A DNA stretch of 64,000 bases, taken from NCBI GenBank assembly GCA_012932295.1, contig JAAONU010000001.1, positions 59,307,693-59,371,692 of the forward strand, written 5' to 3'. Positions 35,301 through 48,300 of the stretch are shown here, one piece after another. The notes below the pieces were generated by a model. The model ran no database searches. It was not told the DNA's origin and worked only from the letters and a program-made list of their open reading frames with translations. Each line of letters starts with the position of its first letter. Position 1 is the stretch's first letter. The position numbers and the translations under genes were made by a program. The DNA comes from Cyclina sinensis (taxonomy: Eukaryota; Mollusca; Bivalvia; Venerida; Veneridae).

Positions 35301-36870
35301 TTATGTTACTACAGAAATGATTATTCTTCTGCTGTAATTTAAACAGGGTTAATTCATGGCTAGGATTCTAATTGCATAACAAACTGATTCATGAAGCTTT
35401 GGAAATATCACTTCAACTTTTGTTATTTTACACATGAAACAACTTTTAACATAATTTACATAGTTATTAGAAGCAAAAATAATTTCAAAGTTACCCGATA
35501 TATTTTGATTCGGAGTACACATGCTTTAAAGTAAGCAATGCATTAGTCACTAAAACTGAATGAATTATTTTCAATAAGCAAACTGGTTACATAAAAAGAT
35601 ATATAAAATGGCACTGGTATGTTCAGATTCATGTCATATCAGCAAAAATTCTATTTTGTTTTTTGAACGAAACTGCAGTAGATTTTAGATTTAGGCTTTG
35701 TTTTTTTCTGTCTAATCTAATAATATTCCAGTCGTACAGACAAGCCACATACCAGAAATATTTCTTGTTTGGTTTAATTTCTATATATGCTGCTGATTTA
35801 TATACCAGAGCCGTTTCAAGTATGAAATAAGCATTAGCAAAAGCATAAACTTCATTATTTTCATGTCCATTAAATACATTCTCTTACAACAGTTATACCT
35901 CCATTTTCTTTATTCCCATCATACTCTTTTCATCTGAAGATGAAAATTATTTACATGAACTATTTCATATCTTTTTTATTATTAAATATCTTTTCTCTTC
36001 ATGCACAAATATAAAGCATGCTTTTATGAGAACATAAATATTTCTTGAAAAGAAGTTACAGGAAAATACAGTCAATATATACTATAAATGTTTATTGATA
36101 TGAAGAAATAATAATACAATCAAATAGTGAAAGCATATATATGTTGATTCCAACTCGTGAACAAATGGTAGCAAGATTTATGCTTCATTTAGGGTTTACT
36201 GCTTGCACTAGATGTACAATATAGTTTTATAGTTGTTTAGAAGTAAACTATTTTCTTAATATACTTCAGAGTCTGGTGGATAAGCCTGAAACTGCATTGG
36301 AAACTAATGAAGAGACAACTGTAAGAATATTACTTGCTAAGTCTGAGCTAAACTGGCCCCAAGAGAGATGTCATTTACAGTCATTGTCAAACTAATGTCA
36401 CACTCAAATATAAATTTGTTTTCTGTCTAACAATGAACGACCATAAAATTCTAAGATGATACCTGCATCCTAAGTATGCTTAACAAATGCTCAGTTAAAA
36501 GTGCTAGAGTTCCCAGTGTTGCCAGTGTTGTGGAACCCAAGTCTTTTTGTTGCTTTTGATACACAAAATGAAATATTTATGGCACAGAAGCCAAAAGGCT
36601 AGAACTGTTTTTCCAAAGTAATGGTACAGTTGTACCAAGACCTGCTCAGACAAAAAATAGGACTCTCGTACTACATATAAAATTAATGATTAATAGTAAA
36701 CACTAGAATCCACAAAGTACTACATCATAACATAGGATGCATGAAGGATACTGAGCTGACAATATTTCTAGAGATTTAGGGTAAATTCATACAGTAGGAA
36801 CAGTTTATCAAGTGACAATGAACCTCCTTACAGTTTCACTTGTCACCAAATACTACAACAAAGCAGCAGA
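32400..36870. other. Intergenic region
   Basis: AT-rich region between CRYM and the large minus-strand gene. It holds possible CRYM poly-A signals, a ~39-bp imperfect duplication at about 34,573-34,650 (gattggtaccaa/gattggaaccaa..atggctggaatgag on the minus strand), and isolated exon-like frames I could not connect (for example plus strand 36,271-36,321 and minus strand about 34,660-34,735). No supported gene. Confidence 0.45.
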
Positions 36871-36876
36871 TTTGTT

Positions 36877-38560
36877 TTTGTCGAGCCCGCTTGCGGTGAG
36901 CTCGACTTAGTCGCAACTTTGGCGTATAGTTCGGTGTATGTGCCTCCATCCGGATTTGTCCAGTCTATATCTTGCTCATTCTTTGAAGGAATACAAAATA
37001 ATTTTGGTACAAATGTTCACCATGATGGGGTTGTGTGTCGCACAAAAAACCCGGGTCCGCCACTCTAAGGTCAAGGTCAAACTTGGGGGTCAGCACAAAA
37101 CCCTTGTCTGCAGCGTAACTTCTACATGCATAGAGGGATTTTAATATAACTTGGGACAAATATTCTCCATAATGCGACAGAGTGTTGCACGAAAATTCAG
37201 GTGTCTGTGGCAAAGGTCAAGGTCACATTTAGGGGGGAAAAGTCAAATAAAATAAAACATTCATTTGTGAGTTTTACTTCTATATACATGGATGGATTTT
37301 AATATAACTTAGCACAAATGTTCTCCATGTTGAGTTGAGTTGTCTCGCGCAAAATGAAGGTCAAGGTCACAAGAGGTCAAAGATCAAATAAAAATATTAA
37401 AATTTGTTTGTTGGCACTGTATCTTGCTTATGCTTTGAAGTATTATGCTTAGTGGTCAGAGGATTTGAAAAATTAAAGTGTCTGTAGCAAAGGTCAAGGT
37501 CACATTAAGGGGTCAAATAACAAAATAAAACATTCATTTGAGAGTATAACTTCTATATACATGGATGGATTTTAATATAACTTAGCACAAATGTTCTCCA
37601 TGTTCAGTTGAGTTGTCTCACACAAAATGAAGGTCAAGGTCACATGAGGTCAAAGGTCAAATAAAAATATTAAAGTTTGTTTGTTGGCGCTGTATCTTGC
37701 TTATGCTTTAAAGTATTATGCTTAGTGCTCAGAGAATTTTGAAATTGTTGAGCCCCCTTGTGGTGAGGTCGACTTAGTGGCTGCTTTTCACTTTTTGTGG
37801 TTTGGTATATGTGCGTCCTTCAGTCCGTGTGTCTGTCTAGATTTGTCTGGTCTATATCTTGCTCATTCTTTGAAGGATATAAAATAGTTTGGTACAAATG
37901 TTCAACATGATGGGGTGGTGTGTCACACACAAAACCCAGGTCCGCCGCTCAAAGGTCAAGGTCACACTTAGCGGATCAGCTCAATACCCGTGTCGGCGGG
38001 ATAATAATATATCTTGGGACAAATGTTCTCCATAGTGAGGCGAAGTGTCAAGCGAAAAATTCAGGTGTCTGTGATAAAGGTCAAGGTCTTACTTCAGGGT
38101 CAAAGGTCAAATAACAAATTAAAACATTCATTTGGGAGTATATTTCTTTATACATGGATGGATTTTTATATAAGTTACAAAAAATGTTCTCCATAGTGAG
38201 TTGAGTTGTCTGGCGCAAAATGAAGGTCAAGGTCACAAGAGGTCAAAGATCAAATAAAAATATCAAAATGTTCAAATAACATGAATTGAGTTTTTTAGGC
38301 ACAAATGTTTATCATGAGACTTCGTGTCATGCACATGAACCAGGTAACTGGGTCAGAGGTCAAACCTGGGGTCAGAGGTCAAGGTCACCTAAGATGATGC
38401 AATGTCAAGATTTTGCCTTGGGTATACAGAGGATGTGCTGTGCACATCTCACCTATGTATACATCTTTCTCCTTGATCTGAAGCTTATAGGTTCAGGTCT
38501 GAATAAAGACAAGCAGGCTAGACATTCTGCCCGTGGGCATGTCTTGTTATTAAATTACGA
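36877..38560. repeat. Two tandem copies of a dispersed repeat rich in AAGGTCAAGGTCA
   Basis: Copy 1 starts near 36,877 ('gtcgagcccgcttgcggtga') and copy 2 near 37,747 ('gttgagcccccttgtggtga'). Each contains 'gtctatatcttgctcattct', 'tggtacaaatgttcaccatg' and several blocks of 'aaggtcaaggtcaca'. About nine such blocks occur overall. Open frames here are incidental. Confidence 0.7.
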
Positions 38561-38640
38561 CGTCAAAAAAATTCCACAAAAGTACCAGGATGTAAGTGAA
38601 TACTTATTCCTTGCAGCAGTTGATGGCAGATATTAAAAGC

Positions 38641-38830
38641 TAACACTGTTAACTTCACAGAACAATGTCTTTATTATGTAAACCTAGGTGAGCAGTGTCA
38701 GGCCAGTCTGACGCAGTTTAAACTGTCCACTGATTGGCTTAATGCATTTCACCTGACAGTCTACACTGTTCACCGACTGGCTTAATGTATTCCACCTGTC
38801 ACCCCAATAGAAATACATGTAACAGTGTTA
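38641..38830. mobile_element. Small MITE with TAACACTGTTA ends
   Basis: A 190-bp segment starts TAACACTGTTA and ends TAACAGTGTTA (inverted). Inside are two related blocks: 'gactgacgcagtttaaactg'-like and 'ccactgattggcttaatgca' against 'caccgactggcttaatgtat'. No coding capacity. Confidence 0.5.
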
Positions 38831-41800
38831 ATTTAAAATTGGATGAGCACATTAAAAAGATTTTGGGTTGATTAGGATAAACATTTCTCAAGATCATAAA
38901 ACTGATCCTCGGCATGTTAATGTTGCATCATTTTAGCTTGATTGGAACCATCATACCTTGTTCAGAGAATGTATTTATTTGAAGAATGTGGAAAATCAAG
39001 TACATCTTTTGGATCTCAGACATTTCTTCTGGATTAAATGGATAATACCTTGCATAACAGATGAACCAAACACTATCATCTTTTTATTTATACCTATGTC
39101 TGTAAAGTTTGTTTTTCTGCCAACAACTTAAGTAACAAATACCGAGACCTTTACCTGTGTATTTATACCAGCCATAACAAAAAGGTGAACATTTCTGTAT
39201 TGCGATAGATAAAAGAAATACTTCTGACTTTTCAATTGAGATGCATTTTACCAAAGAAATACTGAAATACCTGTTTTAAATAAAGTGAAGGTTAGGTCAC
39301 AGCAAAAGAACCATCTAAGAAATCTGTTACAAACTTTAAACCAAGAAAACAACAGCAATGACAAGGTGAAAAATAACAGTACAACAAGAAAATTGGTAAC
39401 CACTGTGGCAATCAACACACTTATGCAGAAAACCTAAAGATAATTATTATAAAGTAATGGTTAACAAGAGATGGTCAACAGATATAATCCCCCTTTAAAG
39501 GCAGGTGTCATTAACTTTGTGTTGTTCCCCCGGTAATTTTACACTTATTTTATTTCAGATTAAATGCCTAGGTTTCCTCGACCTTACCTTGCTGACGGTC
39601 ATTTAAGGAAAATATCACAATTTCAGAGATTTTAATGCATTTTATTTCAGTTCTATTATTTTATCAAAAAAACAATTTGTCTCAGGCCATTTTACAAAAC
39701 AAAAAGGTGATATATGGCAAAAATAATATAGTATTTGCTAAGTGTAAGGTTTCTTATAAACATTACCATTCTGTTTAGCACTCAGTTCACCATTCTCAAC
39801 CCCATTTGAATGAAAATCAAAGTTCCTCTGACTGTGCATTTTGCATCAAAAGCAAATCAAACAATGTAAGTTTTCTTGCGTTAAGTGTGGTCAAAAGCAC
39901 TGGTTACCATGGAAATGAAAACCTACCTCTCGGTCAGAGCCACAACATTCGAGAGATGGACAGCGGTTCTCCCTGGTTGAAACAATCATGAAAGGTGAGT
40001 CAATATGGCAAACAGAACACACATTGCATACATGCCAAAACTGTTCTCCTTATTTTGAAAATCTGATGTTTTATTTTGTATTAATATTCCGAAATCTCTT
40101 TTTTTTGGTCAAACTTTTTTGTTGTCCTATATATTTTTCATACAGGATTTTTTACCAAAGTCTAGATTTTTTTTTAGACCTTAATTCTAGTAAATAACTT
40201 CTTGGTCTATAATAATTTCAATTCTTTACCTATAAGAAACCATTACAAATCAATATCATGAAGTATTCCAATGATTTTTCATCTTAAATTCCCATACAGC
40301 CTCACTATGGAAAGATTAAGTAACCAAATATCCTTACTATTTTACTGAATTTATAGCATGATTTTGTTTGCTAAGTGGTATGTGTTGAATATATATATAT
40401 AAAATCTTCAACATTCTGCCTCTACTTGTGATGAAGACTTACGGTGTAAAAATCTCAATAAATCAATAAATGTTGATATAGTTTCGAAATTACAATTTTT
40501 GAGACATCATTTTTCTAGAATTCTTAGAGACTTAATATCCTGGCATGTATGGAAAAAAAAAGCTAAGTCAGCAATTCTTGTAGAATAAAGTATATGGAAT
40601 GAAAGCCAAACAGCCACACTTGAGTAATAACGAAAAAAGCCAAACTTTACAATGACAGCCACATTAAACCTACAAATTGCAAGCTAGTGCTACATTTTCT
40701 GCCATGAGAATATAAATTAATTAGCCAGCTGACTAAAGTCTGGACAGTCAGACTTAAAGTTGTTTTTTTCAAACTCATTCTAACCTAGGAGTCAACAGCC
40801 AAGCAAAAAGCTTACCAGAAATATTCAAAAGACCAAAAAAGAATGAACAGAACAGAACAACGAACAAGAACTGAAACCATCAAGAATAGTAAAAGACGAA
40901 CAGAAAAATAAAAGACATCAATAAAATAAAACTGAAAATAAGAAGACTACAGTAATACATAAAGCATTGTTGGTATTATGTCTAACAGGTTTGAAAAGTG
41001 CTCATAATGCAAAGCCCTTAAAGGTACTCGCTGATAAATATGAAAGGTATTGTACCACGAGCTTTAAGCTTGTGTAATGAAGAAAAAGAAACAAAAAGAA
41101 GAAATAACTTCAATTATTAATTAGTTAGCACTGTGCCATTTCATATAAGTAAATTGATTATAACTGAAATCTCTAGGCATACATGAATTTATTTTTTTTT
41201 TGGAACTGTATATTTAAAAAATTGGGGTACAGTGGAACACAAATATTCTGAACTTTCAATAATCTAAATTAATTGCTAGTTTGATTTTCTTGGTTCCAAT
41301 TTTTCTTACCAATTTATCTAGACACAGTGAAATCTAAAAAATTGAAATCCAAAATATCAGTTGTCCAAAATGAAATCATCGGTCCCTATATGACAGTTTC
41401 TTCATTAATTTCAAGCAGTAATGTAAGGTTGATGATTGTTGTTTGCATAATTCCCACTGGTGACTTAGTTTGTTTTTTCACAACTATCAGGGGTGAATAA
41501 CAAATTGTGAAACTGGTTGTGTTATAATTAAGTTGCATATTGAGTATATTTTGCAATCTTGCCCTCTTGTAAATTTCATCAATTCGTATCAGTTGTTTTC
41601 TTTAAAAGTAAAACAATGTTTTCAAGCACACTCGCCCTCCAAAGATTTACACATAACATTATTCTCATGACAGGACTGGGACACATGTCAAATCTGAAAT
41701 ATCAGTAATTCGAAAACCTTTTTTGGTCGCCGTGACTTTAAGCTAGCAATATTCACTGCAGTTTGTTCTTTTCCTACATCTCTTCATCCCACTGTCCTTT

Positions 41801-43063
41801 TCTCCTTTGGTAAAAGGTTCAGAGACAACTCATCATTAATATCTCCTAAAAAAATTAGTTCCTACATAATGTTTTGCTATAACATATTTTGCTTTTGCTT
41901 GTTTTGTGGGTTTTACCTGTAACATATAATGCAAGATATGTGTCTATTAATACTAAGCATTGTGGTACCATGATAAGCTTTATTTTTAGTTAAAAGCTGG
42001 GTAATGATTAAATAGTATGTATAGACTGAACATATAACTACCGCTACAGTACAAGCTCTATTAATAGCTGTGTATGTGTATATTGCATTGAGTGCAGTGA
42101 AAACTTACTAATTCATTCCCGACATGCAACAAAACTGCGTAACAAAAATGAAAAAGAAACATTCAACTTAAAATGAAATAATAATTTCCTCTGGCATATG
42201 AAAGATGTTCACATACATAAATTTATGATGAAAACTAAGGCACCCTTGATTACAAAACTTTTTTTGTTTCATCTTTCTCGCCTCTCCTAAGACAAAACAA
42301 TCAGAACTTGTTACATCACTCAATTAGGAGTGACCTATTTATCATATCCTGTACTGCATAAAGAGCACACCATGACCAGACTGCAACAGTGGGAATCTGA
42401 TCTTGATCTGCTCAGCATCACCAAAATGATTGCATAAAGCAGTATTTAGGTTAAACAGTAAGGGTTTTTATACTCTACATAAAATTTTTGTCTTCACACA
42501 AAAGGCCTATATTCACATGAAAAGTTTTTATTTTTGTTATATGCAGTACTAAACAATTATCACCATTAAAATCAGTTATGCGCAAAAAGTTTTATTATCA
42601 AAGGGCTAGTTCCTTTTTTATCATTCAAATAAATCTTAATATTTTAGATTTTTTTAAAACTAATTTGTGCATACTTTCATATGCCTCTGTGCACAATATT
42701 GAAGAAGGATTTCATCAGATTAAATTCTTAAAGATATTTCAGCAATATTTTCATCAAGGATGTTAAAGTTAGAATTAAGTTAGAAAAAATAAATAAGTTT
42801 AATATTCAATATTAGAAAATAGAAACAGAAATGGAAATTAAAATGAACTGAAAGTATTAAAGCATAATAAAGCGCTTCCATTTAAAAAATTTACAAATTT
42901 AAAATTTTCCCAATCATAAAAACATTCTTTTCATTCTTTCATAAGATTTTAGATTTTCGAAAAAAATAAAATAAGCAACACTTTGGAAAATAATTGAGAA
43001 GATGCATTAACACTTTCAGTTCTTAGCTCATGACACTGTTCATCAGAGATTCCTAGCAGATAC
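38831..43063. other. 3' flank / intergenic of the large minus-strand gene
   Basis: AT-rich, without a supported exon. Minus-strand AATAAA motifs occur around 42,525-42,590 and could end the large gene's transcript. A 46-nt exon-like segment at 39,927-39,972 (minus) has an acceptor and a GTAGGT donor but cannot be linked. Confidence 0.45.
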
Positions 43064-45399
43064 TTACTTCGAAACTTTGAAAAATTTCTTTGATTTCTGT
43101 ATGAAAGACGAGTCCATGAATTTTTTATGCCTGGATTTCTTTTTTTCTCCAGATGTTCCCAAGGCTCCTTCAACTTCTGACTGGGAACTAGCAGACGTTG
43201 TAGAGGAAGTGGAGTGCCTTATGGGTAATGTTTGAGATCTTTGCTCCTCCCCTTGTGCCCCTGCCCCTTCTGCACCAGTAAGTTCTGATATTCCTAAATC
43301 AAATGTCATTGATTGTCTACACAACACTTCAATGGTCCCCATTTTGGATTTTTCCTTACGTTTTGACTTAGGTGAACGTCTTGAGACAGTCTGAACATCA
43401 ATGGAAGATGGAGATGCCTGATATTGAGCAACTGAAACAGAGGATTCTGGTTCCTCTTGAACAATTTCAATGGGTGATGGTTCATGAACCCGTCTCCTAC
43501 GTCCAGGGGAAGCTGGATCTATTAATCGCCTCATCCTTGCAGGAGACAAGGTTGGTTCAATGACTCGTCTTGAGCGACCAGGTGACATGGAAATTGCAAC
43601 ATGAATTTTGTGCTTTTGTGAAGGACTGCCTTTTAAAGAGCTGGTCTGGCCACGAGTGGATGAAGAAGCAGTTGAAGATCTTTCACGAATTGCTTCTTCT
43701 CCTTCGAGACTTAACAAAGGCATAGATGAGTATGTAACTGTGGAGCTTATAGTTGAAACTGGTTTCCCATTTCTGGTGCCTAGTGGTGAAAAAGCGACAG
43801 TAGATGCGGATGAAGATGACTCAGACCTGACAGACTGTGTATCCTGTGAACCTCCACTCCTCAGAACTAAAGTTTCAGAGTAAGTCCTTTGATGAGTACC
43901 ATTTGAGTTACTGTCATCAAATGCTTGTTTCAACTTCCGAACTTGGCCATCATTTGTAAGGTCCCTGAGAGGTGAACCTGATTTATCAAGTGGTGATTCA
44001 CTGGGTGATGGCCATTTCTGTACAATATGAGAAACAAATTCAGACTTTGGTGACTCTGTTTTTGTAATGGGTTCACCAGGAATACTTTTTAAAGTCAATT
44101 TTGGAGATCCTTTGGAATCAGGGGTACCCTCTCTTGATAATTGTTTAACCATAGCTTTCACATAACCTGCTTTAATGTTTTCTTTATCTGCATCATGTTT
44201 TTCATCTAAACTTCTAGTCCTACACTCAATTTTCATTGGGTAGCGTTTAAGAATTCTAGTTAAATAAATAGACTGACCACTGCGATACCTTTGACTGTCC
44301 TCAAGAAGTTCTTGTGCGGGTTTTATTCTTTTCAATGGAATGACGGGTATCTGTATCCTTGACCTCTGACCCCTCAGTGGCTGACCAGAGGGAGGTTTCC
44401 GTAGCAACAATGGCGTACCATGTGTTTCTACAGAAACTTTAATCATGGAATTTGGTCTACTCTGACCAGGGTCAGAGGCAGTTTCTATAAGCTCTGGAAT
44501 TGTTCTTTTTATCACTGTGATCTCTGTAGGAAATTTTACTGGTTCTTGTTTTGGGGCAGGACTAGCATCAGGGGACATATATTTTAATGTATCTTCACTT
44601 GTTTCACTTTCAAAACTTCTATCCACAAACAATTTAGGTCTTTCCGTCACTTTTGCTTTTGATGGTATAACCATTTGTTCCCTAACTGTTTCAGGGGAAA
44701 TAAAAACTTCATTATCAGAATCAAAAACATCATCTGGTTCTATTGTTGGCATTCTCTGCAAATACTGAGCCCTCTTCCCATCGGTCTGCTTTTTCCATTC
44801 AGGAATTAGAAGCTCTGGAAACTTTGGTTCTGTTCCTTTCAATGTCTGAACAGGTTTTATTTTCTCCTGATTACTTGGCTTTTCTTTGTCTTTATGTTCA
44901 TAAACAGTGTCAGCTGCAGGACCTCTTGATTTCCTTGGCACGCCATTCATTTCATGTGTTGAGATGTCTTTTGGAAGCACCATTTTAGCAGTTGGTAAAG
45001 TAACTGTTGAAAATTTCATTGTTCTGTCCAGTGGTTCATGATGACTTGCAAGAACATCACTTGATGTAGTTGGAACATATTCTTCTCTTCTGTCTGTGCT
45101 TCGTTCATAAACAAGTCCTTCTGGAATGGCATGACTATGCAGTTTTGGAGATTCTTTTCTGCTCTGTAATGGAGATTCTTTCTCTTTTCTTCTCAGCGAT
45201 GGTGATTCTTTCTTCCTAGGTTTTGGAGATTCCTTTTTCCGGGTTTTTGGAGATTCACGTTTTCGGACTCTAGGTGATTCTCTACGTGGGGGAGACTTTG
45301 TTGGCACATCACTATCACTATCAGTTGTACTAGGTAGTATGGGTCTAGCACTCCTTAACCTTTGGACACGCTGGAATATACTCTGCTTACGTGATGTTT
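43064..45399 (-). CDS. Large gene, C-terminal Ser-Pro/basic exon
   Basis: A 2,336-nt exon starts at the acceptor TTACCAG (AG at 45,400-45,401); the earlier AG at TTTTCAG would give an immediate stop. It encodes 777 residues. Near its start are seven or so tandem [RK]-x-R-K-[KR]-E-S-P units, and later three copies of a SP-x-R-x-R-R-[VL]-[IH]-[ED]-P unit. Both are basic Ser-Pro repeats of a kind often found in microtubule-binding and CDK-regulated regions. The last codons are KVSK-stop; the stop overlaps a strong donor-like GTAAGT. Confidence 0.9.
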
Positions 45400-48300
45400 C
45401 TGGTAACTGAAAAGTAAACAAACTGTTAAGGAAATGTACAATAATTGTTTAAATCTAACTCAGGAAAACAAGAATAATAGAAAACAGACAAAATCATGCA
45501 AGAAATTCCTTAAATCTATATAAAATTTAATTAAATATCAATTTCCTTCCTATAAATGACATTACCTATATACATTTACTTTATGTACTTCTAAATATTT
45601 ACAGAAACCATGACTGATTTTCTTCTAGAAACATAAAAAACAACATTTCTTCTATTAATCAATGCTAAACTAGGCAACTGAATTTTGAACTGGAAACAGA
45701 GTTTCCTTAAAATCCTGAAAAAGAATATCAAATTCATACACCAGCAGCCATTGGTCTATCCTCTTTTCCACTGTATGTGTTCCAGCGTTTGATTGGTATA
45801 CGTTTCTGGGAGTACTCCTTGTAGTACAACAGTTCTGCCTCCCGTCTGGTTACGTCTGCCTGCAGGAGAAGATTGTTCGCTTCTTGTAACAGTAGGTGGC
45901 GCTTCATGTTCATGATCTCTTTATTACGCTCCAGCTGACTCAAGCGGAGATTGTTCATCTGCATTTGAAGTTGCATTGCTTGGCTGTACAACTTCTCAAA
46001 ATTGTGTAGCGCTGAGGATTTTTTAGACACCTCCTCTGAAAAAGTATGGCAACTATCTAACTTTTTCTCTTCTGTATCATTATAAAAAGTCACTGATATC
46101 TATTTTCTATATAAGATTGGACTCATGTGCCTAAAAATGACAAAATAGGTAATTTCTTCATACTTCATAACATAAGAACCAGTGTAGTTATCTCATTTTT
46201 TTAAAAAACAAAAATAACACATCTTTGATGCTTGACAAAGCATATGTTTTACTTTTGCCAAGTATTTATTAAATCTGGTAACTACTGACAAGGATTTCTC
46301 AAACAAGATAAAAGTTTCAATCATGAATTCCTGACGCAGGTTGTATAATAATTTAATATTCTGTAACCAGAAATAAAGCATACCCAGGGTGTTTTCTCCT
46401 GACAGTGTGGCCTGTTGTAACAGCAGACGCATTTTATCAAGAAGGTCAATCAGTCTATTATTGATACTCTCCTCTCCTTCAACTGTTTGGAACTTACCAA
46501 CCTGTACATGTAAATATGTAACAACTAATCTTTGGACACCATTTCTCATTAAACTCATCACCTACCTTCTTTTATTACTGTCAATAACTATGATTATTGT
46601 CAGTTTCACTTCATTCTAGGAAATAATTGACACCACCATTGGTGACAAATGAATATATTTAACGGCTCTTAAGAAAACTTTTCTAATTTAAGATTAAGGT
46701 TGAAAAACTTTTTATTCTAATGATGAAAAATCCAAATGCCTAGAATAAAATGTGAGACTAACAATCTAAAGCCATTTTAGATCCCCAATTCACTGGACTT
46801 AAGTGTTACATTTTTCAACTCTTGTTTCAATTTTTCCTATCCATCTGTGTAATGTTTGAGTTTTTAGGTGCATATCTATTAAAACATTTCTATCTAAATT
46901 CTATTACACTGACTTCAGTTCACAAATTTCTGAATAAAGTCAAAAGAATTAGAAGTGAATACTAAGCGAGCCAAGAACCAAGAACATGATACTGGTTATC
47001 ACTTACTGCAGCTCCTTCCATTGACATGGCAAGTTGTTCCCCAAATTTCTTCAGTTCCAAGATTTTGTCCTCTAGATGCATCAATGTTTGGGACATCTGT
47101 TTAGTGTCAAATGATATCTCACTTGGTGACTGACCTTCTATCAACTGCTTCTTGTACAGATCTGCAAAACGATGAATAGACCAGCCTGTATACATACTAA
47201 GGTACAACAATAATGTGGAAGTTATGATACTGTAGTACTTGATATTTTCACATGTTGAATGGTTTGAGAATCTGCAATGTCTGTGGAAAGGTTCCCCAAT
47301 TTACGATAGCAAAAAATTTTTTTTTCTTGTAATTCAGATTAATAACGCACTTTACCTATTTAATGCAATTCATGCAGGCATAAAGTTTTGACAAAATGGG
47401 ACATTTGCAAAAATCAAAAATATTTCACGATCATTTAAATGACATCTAATACACTGTTGGTTTTTTAACTTAAAGTTATTTTTAAACAATAATATAATAT
47501 TGAAACTTAATGATAATCAAAGGCTTGTACTGACTTTCATATGTAACTTATACCCTGTAACTATGGCCGCATCACCATTTACCTACCTTTAGCAAACAAT
47601 ATGACACAAGACTCTTTCCTTGAAGATGACGAAGGTGCTTTGATGAAACCAAGTAAGTGACAAAAAGACTTAATGTCAATTCAGCATGTAAATCTGGTGT
47701 GAATAGACTCACAGCATTCTAAATTAAGGGTAAATATGAAAACAGTCGAAGAATAGTATGTACTGCATGGGAAAACAAGACATTTGTGCTCGATTTGTAT
47801 GAAACATACCTAACTCCAGAACATGTTCATTTCTGAAGTTAATCAGACGATCATTGAGCACTCTGACCTCATCCTGTAGTGAGTTGTACTCCAGTTCTGC
47901 TTGACGCAGATCCTCCAACAGCCGTTTGTTCGCTTTTTCCAAACTGGAAATAAAGTCAAATGAAGTACATTATATATGTATGTATGTCGTTCGTGTTATA
48001 CCTTCACAAGGTTTTCTCCATCTTTAAATGCATAAATTGATTTTAAACAATTGACTTTTTTACTTTTTATACCCTTCAACTATTCTTATTTGGCAGGCAA
48101 TAGTTGAACTTGCAAGTTATTGAACATCACTTCAAACCTTGGCACACTAGATGAAGAAAACAATATAGGTAAATTCTAAGAAAGAGAAACTTTAAAAACC
48201 TTCTCACAGTAATTGTGAGTGAAACCTACTTATTTCACTAAAAAATCACTCAAGGCAGCATTGTTACCTTGTGATATTGGCTGCTGTCATACTTTCTGTA

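Noticed and set aside
36271..36321. Plus-strand 51-nt exon-like segment between an acceptor and GTAAGA
   Set aside because: No neighbouring exon on the plus strand and no recognised protein match; such a segment is expected by chance.
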